A DNA stretch of 64,000 nucleotides, from contig NZ_CP019724.1 in the NCBI RefSeq assembly GCF_002005225.1, positions 3,784,501-3,848,500 of the forward strand, in the 5' to 3' direction. A program made the translations under genes and the position numbers. This document shows positions 52,361 through 59,600 of the stretch, piece after piece. The DNA is from Streptomyces pactum (GTDB taxonomy: Bacteria; Actinomycetota; Actinomycetes; Streptomycetales; Streptomycetaceae). The notes under the pieces were generated by a model. The model searched no databases, had not been told where the DNA came from, and worked only from the letters and a program-made list of their open reading frames with translations. Within the stretch, counting starts at the first letter, position 1, and the number at the start of each line of letters is the position of its first letter.

Positions 52361-52765
52361 GTGACCAGGAGCACCCGATCAAGCAGCCGCCCGGCCGGGC
52401 GGCTGTTCGTGCTGCTGGTGATGACGGTGCTGACCGGCGTACTGGGCATGCACGGCCTCGCCCCCGGCGGGGCGACTCCGGCCCCGCAGCCGGCTGCGGG
52501 CCACGCGATGGTGACGGCCGCGCCCGACGGTGTTCCGCACGCGGATGGGGGATGCCACCACACGGACGGCGGATCGAGTCATCTCGACCACGCCGACGGG
52601 ACGTGCGCGGCGGCCGGAATCGGGTCGGCCTACACGCCACCCGCGCTGACCGGTGCCCTGCTGGGCGCACCCCCGGCCACCGCGCCCACCGCGGCACTCG
52701 CGGGATCGCCGCACGACGGCCGGGCTCCGCCCGACCTTTCCGAGCTACAGCTCCTGCGGATATAG
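52361..52765 (+). CDS. DUF6153-type His-rich membrane or exported protein
   Basis: GTG 52361 starts a 134-residue protein (MTRSTRSSSRPAGRLFVLLV). One N-terminal hydrophobic helix (RLFVLLVMTVLTGVLGMHGL) acts as a signal or anchor. The rest is rich in His, Asp and Cys: HADGGCHHTDGGSSHLDHAD and GTCAAAG, suited to metal binding outside the membrane. I recall this layout as DUF6153, usually next to DUF305 genes. It precedes the DUF305 gene by 119 bp and the two may be one transcript linked to copper. Confidence 0.72.
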   Translation: MTRSTRSSSRPAGRLFVLLVMTVLTGVLGMHGLAPGGATPAPQPAAGHAMVTAAPDGVPHADGGCHHTDGGSSHLDHADGTCAAAGIGSAYTPPALTGALLGAPPATAPTAALAGSPHDGRAPPDLSELQLLRI

Positions 52766-52884
52766 AGCGGCCCGCTCGGCGCCCCTGTGCCCGGTGTCTT
52801 CCGGTGGGGGTGCCGTGCTTTCGCACGCCCTGACATCCGTTCTCACCACGCGCCGCGAACGGCGCGTCAAGGAGTTGCACCACC

Positions 52885-53544
52885 ATGATCCGCAAGCGTT
52901 CACTCGTCCGCCGTCCACTGGTCCGCCGTAGTGCCGCCGTCGTCGCCTCGGGTGCGGCAGCGCTCGTCCTGGCCGCCTGTGGCGGGGACGGCGACGGCGA
53001 CGGCTCGGCCGGACACGGCGGCCACAGCGACGCCACCGCTTCCGCCTCCTCGTCGGCATCGGCTTCGGCTCCGCAGGGGCAGCACAACGCGGCCGACGTG
53101 GCCTTCGCCAAGGGGATGATCCCCCACCACCGCCAGGCCGTCGAGATGGCCGACCTCGCGCCCGGCCGTGCGCGGTCGGCCGAGGTGAAGGAACTCGCCG
53201 CAGACATCAAGAAGGCCCAGGGCCCGGAGATCAGGACGCTCTCCGGCTGGCTGACCTCCTGGGGCGAGGAGGTGCCCGCCGAGGGCGCCATGGACCACTC
53301 CATGCACGGCATGGACGGGATGATGACGGCCGAGGAGATGACCGAGCTCGAGAACGCCTCGGGCAAGGCGTTCGACACCGCCTTCATGGAAATGATGATC
53401 AAGCACCACGAGGGTGCGGTCGAGATGGCGCAGACCGAACAGGCCGACGGCGCCCACGGACCGGCCGCCAAGATGGCCGGAGAGATCATCACCTCGCAGA
53501 GCGCGGAGATCGAGCAGATGCACAAGCTGCTCGGCAAGGACTGA
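52885..53544 (+). CDS. DUF305 lipoprotein, copper-linked
   Basis: ATG 52885 follows AAGGAG by nine bases. The 219-residue product has a lipoprotein signal ending SGAAALVLAACGG (Cys near 32), a Ser/Ala linker and a DUF305 ferritin-like four-helix domain (about 70-219). Paired HH motifs with Met are in AKGMIPHHRQAVEMADLA and FMEMMIKHHEGAVEMAQTEQ; SMHGMDGMM adds a Met/His loop. DUF305 proteins bind copper at the outer surface and are often near copper genes. Here DUF6153 lies before and a DUF4396 gene with a CsoR-type site lies after. Confidence 0.92.
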   Translation: MIRKRSLVRRPLVRRSAAVVASGAAALVLAACGGDGDGDGSAGHGGHSDATASASSSASASAPQGQHNAADVAFAKGMIPHHRQAVEMADLAPGRARSAEVKELAADIKKAQGPEIRTLSGWLTSWGEEVPAEGAMDHSMHGMDGMMTAEEMTELENASGKAFDTAFMEMMIKHHEGAVEMAQTEQADGAHGPAAKMAGEIITSQSAEIEQMHKLLGKD

Positions 53545-53649
53545 CCCCGTCACGTCCTCACGGGGCGGGCGCCACCAGCGCCCGTCCCGCACCCTCCTTG
53601 CCGCCCCCGGCCCCCACCGCCCCGCAACAGGTTCGGTTCACACTGGCAC

Positions 53650-53668
53650 TATACCCCCCGGGGGTATA
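53650..53668 (+). promoter_or_regulatory. CsoR-type copper operator overlapping the DUF4396 promoter
   Basis: TATACCCCC-C-GGGGGTATA is a perfect 19-bp palindrome about a central C. This A/T-C5-G5-A/T pattern is the actinobacterial CsoR operator type. It lies 60 bp before ATG 53728 and overlaps a GTATAT that could be the -10. Copper would release the repressor. No csoR gene is in the window. Confidence 0.8.
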
Positions 53669-53727
53669 TGGTTCCGACGTGTGGGGCCGCCAGGGGCCTT
53701 GCGGGACGTCGAATGGGGATGAAGGTC

Positions 53728-54285
53728 ATGGACCACGGCACGCACCACTCCGGTACCGCACACGACCACACCGCCCCCACTGACGGCGGCCATGACCACG
53801 GCGGCCATGACCACGGCGGGCACGGCGGGCAGCACGGCGGCCACGCGCACGGCACGACCTGGGCGACGGCGATGAAGGCGACGCTGCACTGCCTCACCGG
53901 GTGTGCCATCGGCGAGATCCTCGGCATGGTCATCGGCACCGCCCTGATGTGGGGCAACGTGCAGACGATGGCCCTGGCCATCACCCTGGCGTTCCTCTTC
54001 GGCTACTCCTTCACCCTCTTCGCGGTGGTGCGCGCCGGGGTGTCCCTGAAGGCGGCGGTCAAGGTGGCGCTGGCCGCCGACACCGTCTCCATCGCGGTGA
54101 TGGAGCTGGTCGACAACGGCATCATCGCGCTGACGCCGGGAGCGATGGACGCGCATCTGTCGGACGGACTGTTCTGGTACGCGCTGCTCGGCGGATTCGC
54201 CGTCGCGTTCGTGATCACCACACCGGTCAACAAGTGGATGATCGGCCGCGGCAAGGGCCACGCCGTCGTCCACGCCTACCACTGA
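53728..54285 (+). CDS. DUF4396 membrane protein with His-rich N-terminus
   Basis: Three ATGs (53713, 53719 and 53728) are possible; 53728 is used because GGGGATGAAGG lies before it. The 185-residue protein opens with a His/Gly/Asp-rich segment (DHGTHHSGTAHDHTAPTDGG, then GHDHGGHDHGGHGGQ), partly encoded by a 15-bp tandem repeat at 53788-53817. Four membrane helices follow from about residue 55: LHCLTGCAIGEILGMVIGTA, ALAITLAFLFGYSFTLFAVV, VALAADTVSIAVMELVDNGI and YALLGGFAVAFVITTPVN. DUF4396 contains such helical bundles. With the CsoR-type operator upstream, a copper-binding or transport role is likely. Confidence 0.88.
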   Translation: MDHGTHHSGTAHDHTAPTDGGHDHGGHDHGGHGGQHGGHAHGTTWATAMKATLHCLTGCAIGEILGMVIGTALMWGNVQTMALAITLAFLFGYSFTLFAVVRAGVSLKAAVKVALAADTVSIAVMELVDNGIIALTPGAMDAHLSDGLFWYALLGGFAVAFVITTPVNKWMIGRGKGHAVVHAYH

Positions 54286-54300
54286 CCCGCACCAGCACCA

Positions 54301-54345
54301 CGACGCCGGGCGCCCCCCGGAAGACCCGGGGGCCGCCCGGCGTCG
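54301..54345 (+). terminator. hairpin terminator after DUF4396
   Basis: CGACGCCGGGCG (54301-54312) pairs with CGCCCGGCGTCG (54334-54345); after a C/C mismatch CCCCCGG pairs with CCGGGGG around AAGAC. It starts 16 bases past the stop. Confidence 0.92.
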
Positions 54346-54479
54346 TGCGGCCGGAGTCAGCCCAGGCTCGCGAGCAAGTTCAGGCCGCGCGGCCGGTGAG
54401 TTCGTAACCGGTGTCGTCGACGACCCTCGCCAGCAGCGCGTCGTCGGGCCGCGTCGACGCGCTGCGGCGCGACCCTTCC

Positions 54480-54590
54480 GCCCTCCCCGCCACCCCCGCC
54501 ACCCCCTCCAACCCCTCCGACCCCTCCACTCCCTCCACTCCCTCCAACCCCCGCACTCCCCTCAACCCCCGCCCCCCGTGGCCCCCGCGG
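54480..54590. repeat. low-complexity CCCTCCA/T tract
   Basis: Units such as CCCTCCAAC, CCCTCCGAC and CCCTCCACT repeat through the tract. Small frames on both strands (54380-54619 minus; 54411-54626 plus) are just its translation. The minus frame ends in VVDDTGYELTGRAA, which looks more protein-like and may be the last part of a decayed gene. Confidence 0.6.
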
Positions 54591-54606
54591 AGCCCTCCCG
54601 GACCCG

Positions 54607-54641
54607 GCGCCGGATACATGCCCTAGGCACGTATCCGGCGC
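54607..54641. terminator. inverted repeat next to the low-complexity tract
   Basis: GCGCCGGATAC (54607-54617) pairs with GTATCCGGCGC (54631-54641) around a 13-base loop containing CCTAGG. It may be a second terminator or a protein site. Confidence 0.6.
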
Positions 54642-54682
54642 TCCGGATAACGGTCCGGTCTCACCTGCTGGGACTTTCGCTG

Positions 54683-54697
54683 GTCACGAATCGTGAC
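54683..54697. promoter_or_regulatory. 15-bp palindrome upstream of the alanine symporter
   Basis: GTCACGA-A-TCGTGAC is perfectly symmetric. It lies 239 bp before GTG 54936 in a region with the AT-richer GAGATACATCACTAAAG and a TAGAAC (54733-54738) that may be a -10. It is a candidate operator. The remaining leader to 54935 shows nothing more. Confidence 0.5.
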
Positions 54698-54935
54698 GTG
54701 AGATACATCACTAAAGCTGCGGCAAAGACGTGGTAGAACGGCGCAACTCCGCAGGTGGATCGGTCGACTGCCGCATTGCGGAGAGACGGCCCGCATACGC
54801 ACCAAGGCCCGGGACGATCACGGTCCGAAGTGGGACCGTGCGTACGGGTTCGCCCACCGGACAACGACGTTCGCTCAAAGACCGCTCACCCGGCGAGACT
54901 CCCCAGCCCGCCAGCCCGCGTCATCGAGGTAGCCA

Positions 54936-56459
54936 GTGTCACTCGACTCCGTCACCCAGTCCGTAGACGAAGCAGTCAGCGGATTCTTCGAGCCCATAGC
55001 CGAGTGGCTGGGGGAGGTGGTCTTCTACGCCGTCCCCGTAGGCGGTACCGACCTCCCCCTCATCGTCGCCTGGCTCGTCATCGCCGGTCTGGTCTTCACC
55101 GGCTGGTTCGGACTCATCCAGGTCCGCAAGTTCAAGCTCGCCACCGACGTCGTGCGAGGGAAGTACGACGAGAAGGGGTCGGCCGGTGAGGTCAACCACT
55201 TCCAGGCGCTGACCGCCGCCGTCTCCGGCACGGTCGGCCTCGGCAACATCGCGGGTGTGGCCGTCGCCGTCTCCATCGGCGGCCCCGGCGCCACGTTCTG
55301 GATGATCCTGTGCGGCCTGCTCGGCATGGCCACCAAGTTCGTCGAGGTCACCCTCGGCGTGAAGTACCGCGAGGTGCACGCGGACGGCACCGTCTCCGGT
55401 GGTCCGATGCACTACCTGCCCAAGGGCCTCGCCGAGCGTTTCGGCAAGAACGGCAAGACCCTCGGCAAGGTCCTCGCGGTCCTCGCCTCCTTCATGATCC
55501 TGTTCTTCGGCCTCTTCGGCGGCAACCTCTTCCAGGTCAACCAGTCCTACGCGCAGTTGGTCTCGGTCGCCGGCGGCGAGGACGGCGCGCTCGGCTCCTC
55601 CGCCGGCGCCCTGTTCTTCGGCATCCTGATCGCCGCGATCGTCGGCATCGTGCTCCTCGGCGGCATCCGGTCCATCGCCAACGTCACCAGCAGGCTCGTA
55701 CCGGCCATGGCCGGCATCTACATCATCGCGTGCCTCGTCGTGATCCTGGTCAACATCACCGCCGTCCCGGACGCCGTCACCTCCATCGTCGAGCGCGCGT
55801 TCAACCCCCAAGGGGTCGCCGGCGGTGTGCTCGGCGCACTGATCATCGGCTTCAAGCGGGCCGCCTTCTCCAACGAGGCCGGTCTCGGCTCCGCCCCGAT
55901 CGCCCACTCCGCGGTCAAGACCAAGCACCCTGCCAGCGAGGGCCTGGTCGCGCTGCTGGAGCCGTTCATCGACACCGTCGTCATCTGCACGATGACCGCG
56001 CTGACCATCGTCATCGCCAACCCGGACAGCCTGGGCGAGGACATCGGCGGCGTCACGATCACCTCCGACGCCTTCGAGACGGTCCTGCCCTGGTTCCCGT
56101 ACGTCCTCACCGTCGCGGTGCTGCTGTTCGCCATCTCCACGGTGCTGACCTGGGGCTACTACGGCCTCAAGGCGTGGACGTACCTCTTCGGCCGCAGCCG
56201 GGCCAGCGAGGTGACGTACAAGGTCGTCTACACCGTCTTCGCCATCGCGGGTTCGCTGCTGACGCTGCAGACCCTGATCGACCTGGCCGACGCGGTCCTC
56301 TTCTCCCTCGCCGTCATCAACATCATCGGCCTCTACCTCCTCGCCCCGGTCGTCAAGCGCGAACTCAACACGTTCCTGGAGTACGTCCGCGCCCGGAACG
56401 CCGGTGAGATCACCGGAGACGACGACGAGGACCAGGAGACGGCGAAGACCATCGTCTGA
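54936..56459 (+). CDS. AGCS family sodium/alanine symporter
   Basis: GTG 54936 follows GAGG. The 507-residue protein has about 11 membrane helices. Family motifs are GTVGLGNIAGVAVAVSIGGP, GATFWMILCGLLGMATKFVE, GVKYREVHADGTVSGGPMHY and NEAGLGSAPIAHSAVKTKHP. It imports alanine or glycine with Na+. It lies after a long leader with a palindrome and ends in two strong terminators that separate it from the minus-strand ATPase gene. Confidence 0.95.
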   Translation: MSLDSVTQSVDEAVSGFFEPIAEWLGEVVFYAVPVGGTDLPLIVAWLVIAGLVFTGWFGLIQVRKFKLATDVVRGKYDEKGSAGEVNHFQALTAAVSGTVGLGNIAGVAVAVSIGGPGATFWMILCGLLGMATKFVEVTLGVKYREVHADGTVSGGPMHYLPKGLAERFGKNGKTLGKVLAVLASFMILFFGLFGGNLFQVNQSYAQLVSVAGGEDGALGSSAGALFFGILIAAIVGIVLLGGIRSIANVTSRLVPAMAGIYIIACLVVILVNITAVPDAVTSIVERAFNPQGVAGGVLGALIIGFKRAAFSNEAGLGSAPIAHSAVKTKHPASEGLVALLEPFIDTVVICTMTALTIVIANPDSLGEDIGGVTITSDAFETVLPWFPYVLTVAVLLFAISTVLTWGYYGLKAWTYLFGRSRASEVTYKVVYTVFAIAGSLLTLQTLIDLADAVLFSLAVINIIGLYLLAPVVKRELNTFLEYVRARNAGEITGDDDEDQETAKTIV

Positions 56460-56473
56460 CCGCCTCACCGGCC

Positions 56474-56502
56474 CCGGGGCGTGCCACGGACGCACGCCCC
56501 GG
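56474..56502. terminator. first convergent terminator
   Basis: CCGGGGCGTG (56474-56483) pairs with CACGCCCCGG (56493-56502), nine-base loop, 14 bases after the symporter stop. Confidence 0.88.
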
Positions 56503-56552
56503 ACCGGCAGGGGCCGGGGAGCACGTCCTCGACCCCGCGCAGCAACCGCGCC

Positions 56553-56606
56553 ACGCCCCCGGGGGCCGCGCTCCCCCGGGCCGGGGAGCACGGCCCCCGG
56601 GGGCGT
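56553..56606. terminator. second, very strong bidirectional terminator
   Basis: ACGCCCCCGGGGGCCG (56553-56568) pairs perfectly with CGGCCCCCGGGGGCGT (56591-56606). Inside, GCTCCCC pairs with GGGGAGC. It ends six bases before the ATPase stop at 56613. Confidence 0.93.
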
Positions 56607-56612
56607 CCGCAC

Positions 56613-59600
56613 TCACCGGCCCCGGTCGCGCGCTGCCCCCGCACCGGGTGCCTGCGGGTTGGCGAGGAGATGCCGGGGGTCGGCGGCGCGGGTGATGGCC
56701 GACTCGACGGCGGCCACGCGGTCCGCCAGGAGGCCCAGGGCGGCGACCGCGCGGGTGAGGGGGTCGTGCTCGGGGCCGCCCAGGGTGGCGGCACGGACGT
56801 GGGCGGCGCGCAGCTCGGCCCAGCGGGCGGCCTGTTCCGAGGTGAGTGTGCCGCGCAGTTCGGCGAGCTTGAGGAGGTTGGCCTCGGCTCCCTGCGCCAG
56901 GGCCTGGGCCTCCGCCGTGTAGTGGTCGTCGAGGACCGCGGCGCGTTCGGCGTCGTTCATGACGGGGCGGACGCGCTGGGCGATCTTGTTCATGTTGCGG
57001 TACGAGCCCTGGAGCCGGAAGGCCGGCTCCGTACGGGTGCCGTCCGCCTGGGCCGCGGAGGCGATGTAGGCGGCGTTGACGGCCAGAACCGTCTCGCGGA
57101 CCGCGAGGAGGTGGCGCAGGACGGACAGGACGCGCTCCAACTCGGCCGGTGGGCAGGCGTGGGTGAGCCGGTCGGCGCGGGCGGTGGGGTCGGCGGAGGC
57201 GAGGCGCACCAGCAGCTCCAGGTCGGCCCGGTCGCGGCCGGCGAGCGGCGCCAGGACCGGGTTCGCGGTGAGGGCGTTCTCCAGGAAGCTGAGCGCGAAG
57301 GCGTCCTCCTTCCCGGTCAGGACGTCGCCCAGGTTCCAGACGTCGGCCCGGTTGGCGAGCATGTCGGGGACCCGGAAGCGGACGCCGGACTCGGTGTAGG
57401 GGTTGCCGGCCATGCAGACGGCGAAGCGCTTGCCGCGCAGGTCGTAGGTGCGGGGCCGGCCGTCCCACACGCCGTCGACGCGGCGGGTGGCGTCGCACAG
57501 CGGGATGAACTTCTGGAGGAGTTCGGGGGAGGTGTGCTGGATGTCGTCGAGGTAGAGCAGGGTGTTGTTCGCGGCGGCCAGCGCGAAGTTGATCTTCTCG
57601 ATCTCCTGGCGTGCGGTGGCGTTCGGGGCGTCGGCCGGATCGAGTGAGGTCACGGCGTGGCCGAGCGCGGGGCCGCTGACCTTCACCAGCATCAGGCCGA
57701 GGCGGTCGGCGACGTACTCGACCAGGGTCGTCTTGCCGTAGCCGGGCGGGGACAGGAGCAGCAGGAGGCCGCCGGTGTCGGTGCGCTTCGTGTCGCCGGT
57801 GGCACCGAGCTGTTTGGCGAGGCTGTCGCCGATGAGCGGGAGGTAGACCTCGTCGACGAGGCGGTTGCGGACGAAGGCGGACATGACGCGCGGGCGGTGG
57901 TCGTCCAGGCGCAGGCGGGTGCGTTCCGCCGCCACCAGGGCCGTCCGGCGCCGCTGGTAGGCGCGGAACGCGGGCACGTCCAGCGCCGCGAAGCGCGCGG
58001 TACGGGCGAGGAACTCGTCCAGCCGCAGGGGCAGTCGGCCTCCGTGGACGCGCGGGTGCGTGCCCAGCAGGCCCTCGGCCGTGCCTGCCGGCGGGGCTTC
58101 GCCGTCGTAGCGGGGCAGGTCGGGGCAGAGCTCGGCGGCCACCGCCTCGGCCAGGTCGCCGGGGGTGAGGTCGGTGCCGGTGGCGGCCGCGTACGACGAC
58201 AGCCAGGCCTCGACGAGCTGCCGGCGGGCGGCGAGGTCGTCGAGCGCGGCGAGGTCCTCGTCGTAGGCGGGATCGCCCACCGTGCGGCGGAACTTCTCCA
58301 GGAGCGTGCGCGTGCCCGCGCCGAGGACGAAGCCGTCGGGGGTGCCGGTCAGTTCGTGGAAGAGGTAGGAGGCGGCGGCCCCGGCCGCCTCCTCGGCCTG
58401 CGGGGTCCACGCGCCGATGGCCTGTGCCAGCTCGGCCTCCAGGTCCGCGATCGCGGAGGACAGGCCGAAGGTGTCCCGGGCCCGGGCCAGGGACACCGCG
58501 CGCCGGGTCCACGTCTGGCGTGCCTCCTGCGTGGCGCCGTGGGACCAGAAGAGCTGGGCGGCGGCGCGGGCGGCCGGCTCGTGGCGCAGGGTCCCGGCCC
58601 TCTCGTACAGGGGCAGCAGCGTGGTGAGGACGACCGTCGCGTCGTGGTCGTGCACGCCTCGCTCGTAGCCCTCGTCGTACGCCTCCCGCGCCGCCTCGCG
58701 GACGAGAGCGGGCAGGTCGTCGGCCGAGGCGAGGGCGCCGGGGCCGTGTTCGCGCAGCAGGCGGGCGGCGAGGTGTTCGGCGCGGTAGACGTCGGGCGAC
58801 TCCGACGGCAGCGAGCGGTCCCAGTAGGGGCGGGTGGCGGCGAACGCGGGGTCGGTGACCGGCGCGCGGTAGTCGGTGCCGGTGAGGGCGAAGGCGATGC
58901 CGTCCTCGTCCGGGACGAGGGTGAGGTCGAGGGGCTGGGTGTTGACGGCGAAGCGGTGGGTGCCCAGGCGCAGGGTGCGGCCGTCGTCGGCGTACAGGTC
59001 GGTGCGGTCGCGCAGGGCGCGGGAGGCCTCCTGGCGGGCCGACTTGAGGCGGCCGTCCAGCTCCTCCGCCCGGACGGTGTCCCCCAGGGCGCGCAGTTCG
59101 TCGGCGGTGCGGCGGACCTTGGCCACCATGGGGTCGGAGGCGAAGTAGGTGCTGACCGCGTCGGTGTCGGTGAGCGTGGCGCACCGTCTGCCGATCGTCT
59201 CGAGGATCCGGGCGGCGGAGGCCGCGAGTTGTCCGGCGCGGCGGGCGCGGGTGTCGGCGAGGGCCTGCTTGCGGGCGGCGAAGGCCTCGTAGACCTCGGT
59301 GCGCCGGTCCGTGAGTTCGCCGAGGAAGGCGTCGAACTCCGCGAAGCGGGACTCCAGGTCCTCCAGTTGGGCCAGCAGCCGGGCCAGTTGGTCGTCGCAC
59401 CGTTCGGGGGTGTCCGCGGCGGCGAGCGCGGCGGTGACCGCCTGGCCGAGCAGCGTCGTCTCGGCGGCGAACTCGGCGCGGCCCTCGTGGTCGAGGAGGG
59501 CGCGGCGGCGGGCGTCGAGGGTGGCGCGGGCGCGGTTGACGCCGCCCAGGACGGCGGACACGCGCTCCAGGAGGGCGGTGCGGACCGTGGCGTCGCCGAG

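Noticed and set aside
54380..54619. Small frames on both strands at the CCCTCC tract
   Set aside because: They consist of low-complexity Thr/Pro/Ser or Glu/Gly/Val repeats, and the minus start lies inside a hairpin. Kept only as a repeat feature.
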